Origin: Marinobacter sp.
Lineage (GTDB): Bacteria > Pseudomonadota > Gammaproteobacteria > Pseudomonadales > Oleiphilaceae
Length of the DNA: 35,807 bases
Direction of reading: 5' to 3'
NCBI GenBank assembly: GCA_029264995.1
Contig: JAJUKC010000021.1
Location: 1 to 35,807, forward strand
Of this stretch, positions 24,416 through 33,310 are shown piece by piece. How positions within the stretch are numbered: position 1 is the first letter of the stretch; each line of letters opens with the position of its first letter. The notes under the pieces were generated by a model that was not told the origin of the DNA, made no database searches, and worked only from the letters and a program-made list of their open reading frames with translations. The position numbers and the translations under genes are program-made.

Positions 24416-27400
24416 TTTACAGCCTCCTGAGCATAGTCATTGCCTTCACCGTCGAGCCAGTCCACGTTCTTCATCTTGCGAACCACCACGAACTCGTCCC
24501 GGTTGGAACCTACGGTGCCGTAGTAGTTGAAACCGTAGGAATACTGGGCGTAGCCACCAATCATGTGGGTCGGCTTCGGACACACCCGGGTAACCGAGTT
24601 GTGGATACCGCCACGGGTACCGGTGATCTCGGAACCGGGAATGTTCACGATCCGCTCCTGGGCGTGGTACATCATCACCATGCCGGGCATTACCCGCTGG
24701 CTTACTACAGCCCGGGCGGCAATTGCGCCGTTGGCGTTGAACAGTTCGATCCAGTCGTTGTCTTCCACACCGATCTCTTTGGCGTCGTCTTCGCTCAGCC
24801 AGACAATCGGGCCACCGCGGGACAGAGTCAGCATCAACAGGTTGTCGCTGTAGGTGCTGTGGATGCCCCACTTCTGGTGCGGGGTGATCCAGTTCAGCGC
24901 TTTCTCCGGGTTACCGTTGCTGCGCTGGTTGATCATGCTGCCCACGGCCTTGGTATTGATGGGCGGACGGTACACCAGCAGGCTCTCGCCGAAGGCACGC
25001 ATCCACTCATGATCCTGATAGAACTGCTGACGGCCGGTCAGGGTGCGCCAGGGGATCAGCTCATGGACGTTGGTGTAGCCAGCGTTGTAGGACACGTGCT
25101 CGTCTTCCAGACCAGACCAGGTCGGACTGGAAATGATCTTGCGCGGCTGCGCCACGATGTCCCGGAAGCGGATTTTTTCCTCTTCCTTGTTGGTGGCCAG
25201 ATGGGTGTGATCCAGGCCGGTGAACTCGGACAGCGCCGCCCAGGCTTTTACCGCCACCTGGCCGTTGGTTTCCGGTGCCAGGGTCAGGATGACCTCGGCG
25301 GCATCAATGGCACTCTCAATCTTCGGGCGGCCTGCGTTGGCACCCTCAAGGTGGGTGTAGTTCAGGTCCTTCAGGAAGTTGACTTCCTTCTCGGTGTTCC
25401 AGTTGATGCCCTTGCCACCATTACCCAGCTTGTCCATCAGCGGGCCAAGGGAGGTAAAGCGGGCATAGGTGTTCGGATAGTCCCGCTCCACTGTGATGAA
25501 GTTGGGCGCGGTCTTGCCCGGAATCAGGTCGCACTCGCCTTTTTTCCAGTCCTTCACATCGAACGGCTGGCCCAGCTCCGCCGGCGCATCATGCAGCAGC
25601 GGCAGAGTGACCACGTCTTTCTCGACACCCAGGTGGCCTTCGGCCGCCTTGGAGAAGGACTTGGCAATGCCCTTGTAGATTTCCCAGTCACTGCGCGCTT
25701 CCCAGGCCGGATCGGTGGCGGCGGTCAGCGGGTGGATGAACGGGTGCATGTCTGAGGTATTCAGGTCGTTTTTTTCGTACCAGGTGGCCGTCGGCAGAAC
25801 GATGTCGGAGTACAGACAGGTGGTGGACATGCGGAAGTCCAGAGTCACCAGCAGGTCGAGCTTGCCTTCCGGCGCCTGATCCCGCCACTTCACTTCTTCC
25901 GGCTTGGCGCCGCCCTCGACACCCAGGTCCTTGCCCTGCAGGCCGCTCTTGGTGCCCAGCAGGTACTTGAGCATGTACTCGTGGCCCTTACCGGAGGAGC
26001 CCAGCAGGTTGGAACGCCAGATAAACATGTTGCGCGGATGGTTCTCTTTCGCCTCCGGATCTTCACTGGCGAAGGCCAGGGAACCGTCTTTCAGCGACTT
26101 GGCCACGTAATCAGACGCATCCATGCCGGCCTTCTCGGCCTCTGCGGCCAGGGTCAGCGGGTTGCGGTTCAGCTGCGGTGCCGACGGCAGCCAGCCCATG
26201 CGCTCGGCGCGCACGTTGAAGTCGATCAGGCTGCCACCGAACTTGGACTTGTCTGCCAGCGGAGACAGGATTTCATCCACGCCCAGTTTCTCATAACGCC
26301 ACTGGCCGGAATGGGCGTAGAAGAAGGAGGTAGAGTTCATGTGGCGCGGCGGACGCTGCCAGTCCAGACCGAAAGCCAGCGGCTGCCAGCCAGTCTGCGG
26401 GCGCAGTTTTTCCTGGCCAACGTAGTGGGCCCAGCCACCACCGCTCTGGCCAATACAGCCACACATGATCAGCATGTTGATCAGGCCACGGTAGTTCATG
26501 TCCATGTGGTACCAGTGGTTCATACCGGCACCGACGATGACCATGGAACGGCCCTTGGTCTTGTCGGCGTTGTCGGCGAACTCACGGGCAATACGGATGA
26601 CTTTTTCAGCCGGCACGCCGGTGATCTGTTCCTGCCAGGCTGGAGTGTAAGGCTTCACTTGATCATAGGAAGTAGCGCCATCGTCCTCGCCCAGGCCCCG
26701 ATTGATGCCGTAGTTGGCCACCATCAGGTCGAACACGGTTACCACCCGACCTTCGGAACCGTCCGCCAGTTTGACGGTGCGGGCACCCAGCTTGTGGGTC
26801 AGGGTGTCGCTGACTTCCACGTGGTTGTAGTGGTCGTGTTCAATGCCGCCAAAGTACGGGAAGGCCACATCCACCACGTCGTCGTGGTTCTCGACCAGCG
26901 ACAGCTGCAGGTTGACGTCGTTGCCTTTGGCCTGCTGTTTCAGGTTCCATTTGCCCTTCTCACCCCAGCGGTAACCGATGGAGCCGTTGGGCGCGGTCAG
27001 CTCGCCGGTGGCCTCGTCGATGGCGATGGTCTTCCACTCGGGGTTGTTCTCTTCCCCAAGGCCGTCGACCAGGTCGCTGGCACGCAGGAAACGGCCGGGC
27101 ACGTACCGGCCATCGTCGCGCTGCTCGAGCATGACCAGGTAGGGCATGTCGGTGTACCGGCGCACGTAGTCGGTGAAGTAGTCGCTGGGCTTGTCAACGT
27201 GGAATTCCTTCAGGATCACGTGGCCCATGGCCATGCCCAGGGCGGCGTCGGTGCCCTGCTTCGGATTCAGCCACTCATCAGACAGTTTGGAGACTTCGGC
27301 GTAGTCCGGAGTGATGGCAACGGTCTTGGTACCCTTGTAGCGGACTTCAGTAAAGAAGTGGGCATCCGGGGTACGGGTCTGGGGCACGTTGGAACCCCAG

Positions 27401-28155
27401 GCAATGATGTAGCCGGAGTTGTACCAGTCGGCAGATTCCGGCACGTCGGTCTGCTCTCCCCAGGTTTGCGGAGAGGACGGAGGCAGGTCACAGTACCAGT
27501 CGTAGAAGCTCAGGCAGGTGCCGCCGATCAGTGACAGGTAACGGGCACCGGAGGCGTAAGACACCATGGACATCGCCGGAATCGGAGAGAAACCGATGAT
27601 CCGGTCCGGTCCCACTTCCTTGGCGGTGTAGACGTTGGCGGCACCGATCAGCTCGTTGACTTCATCCCAGTTGGCACGCACAAAGCCACCCATACCACGG
27701 CGGGGCTTGTATTCGGCGGTTTTCAGGGGGTCTTCAACAATGGAGGCCCAGGCTTTCACCGGGTCTTTGTGCTCGGCCTTGGCTGCTCGCCAGAGCTTAA
27801 CCAGGCTCTTGCGCATCAGCGGGTACTTCAACCGGTTGGCGCTGTACATGTACCAGGAGTAGCTGGCGCCACGGGGGCAGCCGCGAGGCTCATGGTTAGG
27901 CAGATCCGGGCGGGTGCGCGGGTAATCGGTCTGCTGGGTTTCCCAGGTGACCAGGCCGTTCTTGACGTAGATTTTCCAGCTACAGGAGCCGGTGCAGTTC
28001 ACGCCGTGGGTAGAACGCACGATCTTGTCGTGCTGCCAGCGCTGGCGGTAGCCGTTTTCCCAGTCACGGTTGACTTCGTGGGTTTCACCGTGCCCGTTCG
28101 CGAAGGGTTCACGGTTCTTCCTGAAGTAATTCAGTTTGTCGATTAAATGACTCAT
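24412..28155 (-). CDS. narG: NarG, catalytic molybdenum subunit of respiratory nitrate reductase
   Basis: The 1247-residue cytoplasmic subunit that reduces nitrate to nitrite at a bis-MGD molybdenum centre. Length equals that of E. coli NarG. The FS0 cluster motif HGVNCTGSCSW begins at about residue 50 and carries histidine as the first ligand. The PRGCPRGASYSWYMYSANRLKYPL stretch and the later ATWYEKNDLNTSDMHPFIHP are typical. ATG 28155 follows GAGAGACC. The promoter region upstream has an FNR-type box at the spacing expected for class II activation and a NarL-type site further up, the classical nar arrangement. Confidence 0.99.
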   Translation of the reverse strand: MSHLIDKLNYFRKNREPFANGHGETHEVNRDWENGYRQRWQHDKIVRSTHGVNCTGSCSWKIYVKNGLVTWETQQTDYPRTRPDLPNHEPRGCPRGASYSWYMYSANRLKYPLMRKSLVKLWRAAKAEHKDPVKAWASIVEDPLKTAEYKPRRGMGGFVRANWDEVNELIGAANVYTAKEVGPDRIIGFSPIPAMSMVSYASGARYLSLIGGTCLSFYDWYCDLPPSSPQTWGEQTDVPESADWYNSGYIIAWGSNVPQTRTPDAHFFTEVRYKGTKTVAITPDYAEVSKLSDEWLNPKQGTDAALGMAMGHVILKEFHVDKPSDYFTDYVRRYTDMPYLVMLEQRDDGRYVPGRFLRASDLVDGLGEENNPEWKTIAIDEATGELTAPNGSIGYRWGEKGKWNLKQQAKGNDVNLQLSLVENHDDVVDVAFPYFGGIEHDHYNHVEVSDTLTHKLGARTVKLADGSEGRVVTVFDLMVANYGINRGLGEDDGATSYDQVKPYTPAWQEQITGVPAEKVIRIAREFADNADKTKGRSMVIVGAGMNHWYHMDMNYRGLINMLIMCGCIGQSGGGWAHYVGQEKLRPQTGWQPLAFGLDWQRPPRHMNSTSFFYAHSGQWRYEKLGVDEILSPLADKSKFGGSLIDFNVRAERMGWLPSAPQLNRNPLTLAAEAEKAGMDASDYVAKSLKDGSLAFASEDPEAKENHPRNMFIWRSNLLGSSGKGHEYMLKYLLGTKSGLQGKDLGVEGGAKPEEVKWRDQAPEGKLDLLVTLDFRMSTTCLYSDIVLPTATWYEKNDLNTSDMHPFIHPLTAATDPAWEARSDWEIYKGIAKSFSKAAEGHLGVEKDVVTLPLLHDAPAELGQPFDVKDWKKGECDLIPGKTAPNFITVERDYPNTYARFTSLGPLMDKLGNGGKGINWNTEKEVNFLKDLNYTHLEGANAGRPKIESAIDAAEVILTLAPETNGQVAVKAWAALSEFTGLDHTHLATNKEEEKIRFRDIVAQPRKIISSPTWSGLEDEHVSYNAGYTNVHELIPWRTLTGRQQFYQDHEWMRAFGESLLVYRPPINTKAVGSMINQRSNGNPEKALNWITPHQKWGIHSTYSDNLLMLTLSRGGPIVWLSEDDAKEIGVEDNDWIELFNANGAIAARAVVSQRVMPGMVMMYHAQERIVNIPGSEITGTRGGIHNSVTRVCPKPTHMIGGYAQYSYGFNYYGTVGSNRDEFVVVRKMKNVDWLDGEGNDYAQEAVK

Positions 28156-28206
28156 GGTCTCTCTCCATCAACCCGGTTGCCGGATCTGTGTTCCGATTCG
28201 AAACCA

Positions 28207-28220
28207 TTGTGAGGAATCAA
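28207..28220 (-). promoter_or_regulatory. FNR/ANR-type box of the narGHJI promoter
   Basis: On the minus strand TTGAT-TCCT-CACAA, one perfect half-site and one with two mismatches. Its centre is 58 bases before the narG ATG, so a -41.5 class II start would fall near 28172, leaving about a 17-base leader. Confidence 0.65.
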
Positions 28221-28261
28221 AACCCCGAAATCTGCGTGGTTACTACCACATAACCCGGGTG

Positions 28262-28277
28262 TACCACCCTATGGGTA
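28262..28277. promoter_or_regulatory. NarL-type 7-2-7 site upstream of narG
   Basis: TACCACC-CT-ATGGGTA: two inverted heptamers spaced by two bases; the right one is a perfect reverse TACCCAT. It is centred about 56 bases upstream of the FNR-type box. Further TAC-type heptamers (TACTACC, TACCACA) lie at 28241-28250. NarL encoded in this window is the presumed binder. Confidence 0.65.
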
Positions 28278-28283
28278 GATGAT

Positions 28284-29543
28284 CTATATCCCGGGGTGGA
28301 GAAGCATGTTTCGCTCCTCTCTGCGGGCGTGCCGGGAGAAAAGCAGCAAGCTGCCACTCAGTAACAGGAAGAGGATCATGAATACTGCGGTGCGCACCCC
28401 CAGCCACTGATTCAAGCCGCCAAACGCAACCGGCAACACAAATGCAATGGCACAGGCACTGACCAGCAGAACCCCGGCAAACAGAGACGCTTCCTGTCGA
28501 TTGGCCAGTATCACCATGCGCTGAAGCGACCCCATGGCGGTGCCCATGGCAACTCCCAGAACCACCACCAGGCCGCTCTCAAGGGAGACTGGCAGTGCAA
28601 ACTCCACGATCAGTTCCTCCTCCACCCCGGTAATGAACAAAGTCATTGGTGGATAGGACAACACCACGAGTGCAACCAGACAGCCCGCCAGTGCGCGCGT
28701 CGCAACCCGGGCCGAACCGAAATGATCAGACAGGCCACCGCCCGCCACCTGAGCCACCGCTCCGGGAATCACAAACCATTGCGCCAGGCGCGCCCCGGAA
28801 TCCAGCGTGAGCCCAAACTGGCCTGAAAGGAAATCCGGAAGCCACAACGCCAGTGCAAAAAAACTGCCGGCGACCACACCAAAATACAGACATAAAGGGA
28901 GGTTCCGACCCTGCCGGATCACCCCGAGAATTTCTCTGACCGATCGTTCACGGCTTTCGTCCTCCTCACCCGTGGCATCGGTCAGCATGATCAATAGCGC
29001 GATCACCAGAAGCAGAGTAATAAGATAAGCCAGGGGCACGCCTTGCCAGGAGAATGCCTCATGAAACAGCGGTACCAGATAATAATTGAAACCCGCTCCG
29101 GTTACCCCGGAGCCAAATACTCCAAGTACCAGGCCCAGCCGCCGGGTCTGGCAATGGCTGATCACAAACTGTAGGCCGGCGCCGTAGAAACCGCCTGCCA
29201 GCCCCAGTCCGGCAGCGGCAATAAGGTAGCCAGCGTAGGTGTTTGTCAGCAGCAGTATCCCCATGCACACTGCAAGACCGCACAGACACAACAGCATGAC
29301 TTCACGGGCACCATATCGCTGCGCCGCAAGCCCGGCAGGAATGGCCAGTATGGCGCTGACCGCCATGGGCATGGCCAGCAAAACTCCAAACTGTAAACTG
29401 CTCAGGCCCAAGTCGGCTCGGAGATGAACCCCAGCGACCGCGAACAGCGTCCAGCAACCGGCCGCCACGACAAAACCAGTCAGCGCCAGTGGTAACACCA
29501 CTGCCAGAGACGCCAGCCTGTCTTCATCCCGTTCCGATTGCAT
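28284..29543 (-). CDS. NarK-like MFS transporter, lacking the usual nitrate-binding arginines
   Basis: A 419-residue MFS protein with about 12 membrane segments, upstream of narGHJI as NarK transporters usually are. By eye it aligns with E. coli NarK; for example GAVAQVAGGGLSDHFGSARV matches GALARSAGGALSDRLGGTRV. The two arginines that bind nitrate in NarK (R89 in transmembrane segment 2, R305 in segment 8) are replaced by alanine (SAILAIPAG) and glutamine (AQVAGG), and the glycine-rich signature motifs are weak. It may carry another anion or be a divergent exporter. The open frame begins at 29564, but ATG 29543 (MQSERDEDR) has the better upstream sequence. A promoter with an FNR-type box is shared with divergent narX. 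Confidence 0.8.
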   Translation of the reverse strand: MQSERDEDRLASLAVVLPLALTGFVVAAGCWTLFAVAGVHLRADLGLSSLQFGVLLAMPMAVSAILAIPAGLAAQRYGAREVMLLCLCGLAVCMGILLLTNTYAGYLIAAAGLGLAGGFYGAGLQFVISHCQTRRLGLVLGVFGSGVTGAGFNYYLVPLFHEAFSWQGVPLAYLITLLLVIALLIMLTDATGEEDESRERSVREILGVIRQGRNLPLCLYFGVVAGSFFALALWLPDFLSGQFGLTLDSGARLAQWFVIPGAVAQVAGGGLSDHFGSARVATRALAGCLVALVVLSYPPMTLFITGVEEELIVEFALPVSLESGLVVVLGVAMGTAMGSLQRMVILANRQEASLFAGVLLVSACAIAFVLPVAFGGLNQWLGVRTAVFMILFLLLSGSLLLFSRHARREERNMLLHPGI

Positions 29544-29631
29544 TCCACGCCCCCTCAATCCCATTCTTTAGTCTCGACTTTTGCCTGAACAAGGGTCAAA
29601 GGCTATGATGGGTTATAAACCATTGGGGTAA

Positions 29632-29645
29632 TTGACTATCCTCAA
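29632..29645. promoter_or_regulatory. FNR/ANR-type box between narK-like gene and narX
   Basis: TTGAC-TATC-CTCAA, 8 of 10 bases of the consensus and with the same half-sites as the box upstream of dnr. It is centred 95 bases from the narK-like ATG and 87 from narX, so it could serve either direction. A NarL-like heptamer (TGGGGTA) lies three bases to its left. Confidence 0.65.
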
Positions 29646-29725
29646 GGAGGTATCACGGCGGGGCGTTTTCCACGATAATTTTGCTGCCTGTCACTATCCA
29701 CATTCCTTGAGCCTTGAAGCTATCC

Positions 29726-31582
29726 ATGACCTCCAGAAGCCCGCTAGTAAATCGACTGGCTGTTGTTATCGGCGCCATCGTGCTGACTGCCATTGTCAGC
29801 ATGGCCACTACTCTGGCTGTGTCCAATAGCATTGAGGGCAATGCTACTGCTATCAACCTTGCCGGTTCTCTGCGAATGGGAGCCTTTCAACTGGCGGCAA
29901 GATCGGCCACGGACGATCCCCAGGACAGCACAGGCACCATTAATCAACGCATTGAGGAGTACGAGGACAGGCTCAGGGATCCCGCCATCATCCGCTCCAT
30001 CCCCCGAACAGATGACCATCCACTTGTGGAGCAATATAAAATCGTGGAATACGGCTGGGCCAATCAGCTCAGACCGTCACTGGAAAGCCACCAAACCGGC
30101 TCCCCCCTATCCTCCGAGATGATCGCGGCAGTGGAAAATTACACCGGAGAAGTAGATCGACTGGTCTCCATGCTGGAGCAACGCACCGAAGCCCGAATCG
30201 ATCTGCTGCACCTTATCCAGATCATCAGCATGGTATTCTCGGTATTGATTGTTCTCGCCCTGTTTCTGGACCTCAAAAACCGGATTCTCCGGCCGCTGCG
30301 GAAACTGGTGGGCATCGCCACTGCCGTGGGCGAGCAGGATTTCAGCCACAAAGCCAACCTCAAAGGTTCCGATGAACTGGCACAACTGGGCCAGGCCTTC
30401 GACCAGATGACCAGTGAACTGGCGCTGACCTACTACGAGCTTGAAAGCCGCGCCCGGCAGAAAACCGAAGAACTTGAAGTCAGCCACGCCGCGCTTCAGG
30501 TAATGCACTCCGCCAGCCGCGGGCTGTTCGCCAATCACGATCTGTGTAGTGGCGCCATCCCGATGCTGCAGGATCTGGAGCAGCTGCTGGGTATCGGCCC
30601 CATCCGGCTGTTCCTGCATGACAAGGAATCGGCAGAACCCGTGGAGGCCATTACCACCGCCACGCCCAAACGCCCCTTCTATTGCCGGGATCACCATTGC
30701 AATGCCTGCCTGGTAACCCCCGAGGTCTACGATGAGATGCCGCTGGAAAATAATGACGGCCGGCGGCTGTTGCTGCCCATCCGCACTCCCGGGCAGTTGC
30801 TGGGCACACTGGAGGTCTGGTATCCGGCTGAGAAAGGATTACCGGAGACCTCTCGCCGCCTGCTGGAAACCCTGACCGACCAGCTGGCAACTGCCATCTT
30901 CCTGGAAAAACAGATCACCGAAGAACAACAGCTGACGCTGGCAGAAGAACGCACGGTGATTGCCCGGGAGCTGCACGATTCCCTGGCACAATCGCTCTCG
31001 TACCTGAAAATGCAGGTGACCCGTCTGCGCCGGCTGAACATCGATGGCGAGCAGAAGCCCATCCACGACGACATCCTGGATGAACTGAGCACTGGCCTGA
31101 ACAGCGCCTACCGCCAGCTGAGAGAACTGCTGGCCACCTTCCGGCTGAAGCTGGATACACCGGATCTGGCGACTGCCCTGCGCAAAACCATCGACGAATT
31201 CTCGGAGCGACTCGGGAAACCTGTAGAGTTCGAATACAACCTGCCGCCGCAGACGTTGTCGCCAAATGAAGAAATCCACACCCTGCAAATCATTCGTGAA
31301 GGGCTGGCCAATGCCGTCAAACACGCCGATGCCACTGACATAGCGGTAAAAGTGGTGTTCGATTCACCACAGGTACGGGCCAGCATACAGGACAATGGGA
31401 AAGGCCTGCCCGGTGGCGACCAGCCCGTGAACCACTATGGCCTGATTATCATGCAGGACCGTGCCCGCACACTCGGCGGCAAGGTCAATGTGCGAAACAG
31501 GGATGAAGGCGGCGTGGAAGTCGCGCTAACATTCGTACCCAAGAGCCGCAACCTGATTCCAACGGAAACTACGCCGGCCTGA
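29726..31582 (+). CDS. narX: NarX, nitrate/nitrite sensor histidine kinase
   Basis: A 618-residue inner-membrane kinase that detects nitrate in the periplasm and phosphorylates NarL. Order: transmembrane segment 1, a four-helix periplasmic sensor with the P-box [16 protein letters not shown] at about residues 38-53, transmembrane segment 2 at about 160-180, a HAMP domain, a central module with a cysteine cluster CRDHHCNAC at about 319-327, a HisKA_3 domain with phospho-acceptor histidine in [11 protein letters not shown] at about residue 417, and an ATPase domain ([17 protein letters not shown]). The frame opens at TTG 29714, but ATG 29726 ([10 protein letters not shown]) is the likelier start. 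narL follows after 28 bases. Confidence 0.96.
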   Translation: MTSRSPLVNRLAVVIGAIVLTAIVSMATTLAVSNSIEGNATAINLAGSLRMGAFQLAARSATDDPQDSTGTINQRIEEYEDRLRDPAIIRSIPRTDDHPLVEQYKIVEYGWANQLRPSLESHQTGSPLSSEMIAAVENYTGEVDRLVSMLEQRTEARIDLLHLIQIISMVFSVLIVLALFLDLKNRILRPLRKLVGIATAVGEQDFSHKANLKGSDELAQLGQAFDQMTSELALTYYELESRARQKTEELEVSHAALQVMHSASRGLFANHDLCSGAIPMLQDLEQLLGIGPIRLFLHDKESAEPVEAITTATPKRPFYCRDHHCNACLVTPEVYDEMPLENNDGRRLLLPIRTPGQLLGTLEVWYPAEKGLPETSRRLLETLTDQLATAIFLEKQITEEQQLTLAEERTVIARELHDSLAQSLSYLKMQVTRLRRLNIDGEQKPIHDDILDELSTGLNSAYRQLRELLATFRLKLDTPDLATALRKTIDEFSERLGKPVEFEYNLPPQTLSPNEEIHTLQIIREGLANAVKHADATDIAVKVVFDSPQVRASIQDNGKGLPGGDQPVNHYGLIIMQDRARTLGGKVNVRNRDEGGVEVALTFVPKSRNLIPTETTPA

Positions 31583-31610
31583 GCCGAGCGCAGGACAAAA
31601 GAGAGAAACA

Positions 31611-32270
31611 ATGTCTGAGACACCCGCAAGCATTCTGTTGATCGACGACCACCCGCTGCTGCGCCAGGGCATCAAACAGCTGATCGGCATGGAAGACGAC
31701 ATGGAAGTGATCGGCGAAGCCAGCAATGCCGCCGATGGCATCCGTCTGGCCACCGAGCTGGAGCCGGACCTGATCCTGATGGACCTGAACATGCCGGAAA
31801 TGGATGGTATCGAAGCCCTGAGAAAGCTCAGGGAACAGAATGTCAGTTCCCGCATTGTGATGTTCACCGTCTCCGACCAGGAAGACGATGTGGTTGCGGC
31901 ACTGCGTGCGGGCGCCGACGGTTACCTGCTCAAGGACATGGAGCCGGAAGACATGATCGCCCAGTTGCATCAGGCTGCCGTAGGCAAGATGGTAATCAGC
32001 GACCGCCTCACCACCCTGCTGGCCGAAGCCCTGCGTTCCAACAAACCGCAGCAGACCAGCCGCCCCGACTTCGACAGTCTGACACCCCGGGAGAAAGACA
32101 TTCTCCGGCTGATTGCCGAAGGGCTGTCCAACAAGATGATCGGGCGAAAACTCGACATCAGTGACGGCACTGTCAAAGTTCACGTCAAACATCTGCTGAA
32201 AAAACTGAACCTGCGCTCGCGGGTGGAAGTGGCCGTCTGGGCGGTCGAGGAAGGCCTGCACAAGGGCTGA
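31611..32270 (+). CDS. narL: NarL, nitrate-responsive response regulator
   Basis: A 219-residue regulator with a receiver domain (acidic pocket D12/D13, phosphorylated D58 in [11 protein letters not shown], conserved lysine in LLKDM) and a C-terminal LuxR/FixJ-type helix-turn-helix ([43 protein letters not shown] at about residues 153-196). It is the partner of NarX and the likely binder of the heptamer sites upstream of narG. Confidence 0.97.
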   Translation: MSETPASILLIDDHPLLRQGIKQLIGMEDDMEVIGEASNAADGIRLATELEPDLILMDLNMPEMDGIEALRKLREQNVSSRIVMFTVSDQEDDVVAALRAGADGYLLKDMEPEDMIAQLHQAAVGKMVISDRLTTLLAEALRSNKPQQTSRPDFDSLTPREKDILRLIAEGLSNKMIGRKLDISDGTVKVHVKHLLKKLNLRSRVEVAVWAVEEGLHKG

Positions 32271-32359
32271 CTTGCATTCGCCTGAGTTATATCAAATCCG
32301 TTTTTGGTGGTTTGAGGTAGGCTTTCCCGATCTGTTTCATGATCCCAGGAGAGCCTGCC

Positions 32360-32905
32360 ATGCTGCCCACTCTGCCCAGTTTCGGCAAATTGCCCACACC
32401 ACCCGGGTTCGCGCAGCTGCAACGCCTGAGCAGTCAACTCCAGCACAATCCGCTTGCGGACCAGACCCTAGCCGTCATCCGGGAGTATGCCCCGTCACCG
32501 GTGCCGCTGCTGAACGGCATTGACCAGCGAATCCCCCTACCCCTGAAACAACTGGCAGCCGAAGCGCCCCTCAACCGGCTATTCTCGGATGCCATTGCAG
32601 AAGGTGAGTTCGACGATTTCGAGGGACGTCGAATCCGCCTCGAAATCAATGGCGGCCAGCCAGGCATCACCCTCGGTTACTGGGCGGGACGCCTGCGGGT
32701 GCTGAACGGCCCCGGTGAAGCCACCATCCGGGGTTCCGTTGGTGCATTCCGGACATTGGCGGAACGAAAACAGGATCCCGATCAGCTGTTTTTCCAGCGG
32801 CGACTGGTTATTGAGGGGGATACTGAACTGGGACTGGCCCTGAAAAATCTGCTCGACAGCCTGGACTGGCACCTGCGGCTCAGGGATTTTCTGAAGCCCT
32901 GGTAA
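32360..32905 (+). CDS. ubiT: UbiT, SCP2-domain factor of oxygen-independent ubiquinone synthesis
   Basis: A 181-residue SCP2-type lipid-binding protein. The stretch AERKQDPDQLFFQRRLVIEGDTELGLALKNLLDSL is nearly the same as in E. coli UbiT (YhbT), which works with the UbiU-UbiV hydroxylase to make ubiquinone without oxygen. ATG 32360 follows CCAGGAGAGCC. It lies 89 bases after narL on the same strand, so it may be read from the narXL promoter. ubiU and ubiV are not in the window. Ubiquinol is the electron donor to NarI, so its place in a nitrate respiration block is sensible. Confidence 0.92.
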   Translation: MLPTLPSFGKLPTPPGFAQLQRLSSQLQHNPLADQTLAVIREYAPSPVPLLNGIDQRIPLPLKQLAAEAPLNRLFSDAIAEGEFDDFEGRRIRLEINGGQPGITLGYWAGRLRVLNGPGEATIRGSVGAFRTLAERKQDPDQLFFQRRLVIEGDTELGLALKNLLDSLDWHLRLRDFLKPW

Positions 32906-32945
32906 GCGCCCACTCCGGGAAGGTTCGCCAGTTGGTAACCCAGGC

Positions 32946-33047
32946 AGGATGAGGGTGGCGCTTGAGAAAAGACAACGATGAATAGCCGGTACCGAAGTCG
33001 TCCAGGGAAAAGGTCACGCCAAGCTGTCGCCAATCCTCCAGCTCAGA
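32946..33047 (-). pseudogene. EAL-domain gene fragment
   Basis: About 34 residues on the minus strand (SELEDWRQLG then VTFSLDDFGTGYSSLSFLKRHP) carry the highly conserved DDFGTGYSSL motif of cyclic-di-GMP phosphodiesterases. Upstream and downstream the frame holds no more EAL sequence; a complete domain needs about 240 residues. It is a relic between ubiT and the ccdAB remnants. Confidence 0.8.
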
Positions 33048-33112
33048 ACCGGCTGGTATAACCGGGCGCTTAAGGAGGGATTGATGCGCAATTAACATGT
33101 GCAGCAAGTTCT

Positions 33113-33166
33113 AATGCATACGTTGAAGCTAACGGCTTGCCTCGTGCACGGCACCGGCAGTTCTGA
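33113..33166 (+). pseudogene. ccdA: ccdA antitoxin remnant (last 17 codons)
   Basis: The frame reads NAYVEANGLPRARHRQF then stop, the typical C-terminus of CcdA-family antitoxins. Its TGA overlaps the ATG of the following ccdB fragment by one base (TGATG), the normal coupling of these pairs. Upstream in this frame no CcdA-like sequence is found, so the DNA-binding part has been lost. Confidence 0.7.
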
Positions 33167-33297
33167 TGGCCCGTTTCGATATCTTTGAAAATAGGGATGG
33201 GGCTGGCTATCTGCTGGATGTTCAGTCAGACCTTCTCAGTGGCTTAAACACCCGAGTTGTTCTGCCACTGCGACCCGAATCCTCGGCGCCCTCCCTC
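33166..33297 (+). pseudogene. ccdB: ccdB toxin fragment, 3' end lost
   Basis: The first 44 residues (MARFDIFENRDGAGYLLDVQ then SDLLSGLNTRVVLPLRPE) match the N-terminal half of CcdB gyrase toxins. After about base 33297 the frame runs on to 33372 with unrelated sequence that is antisense to the end of the chemoreceptor gene. A complete CcdB has about 100 residues and needs its C-terminal residues to poison gyrase, so this copy should be inactive. The 405-base stretch 32906-33310 holds only this, the ccdA piece and the EAL fragment. Confidence 0.75.
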
Positions 33298-33310
33298 ACT
33301 CAGGGCGGCG

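Noticed and set aside
22670..24430. 586-codon plus-strand frame opposite narJ and narH
   Set aside because: It is antisense to two certain genes; length comes from high GC content and codon bias, and no domain is visible.
25981..27534. 517-codon plus-strand frame opposite narG
   Set aside because: Antisense shadow of narG; Val/Gly/His-rich translation without motifs.
33050..33120. Possible integron attC-like recombination site before the ccdA remnant
   Set aside because: ccdAB pairs do occur in integron cassettes, but I could not fit the paired core sites and spacing of an attC here.
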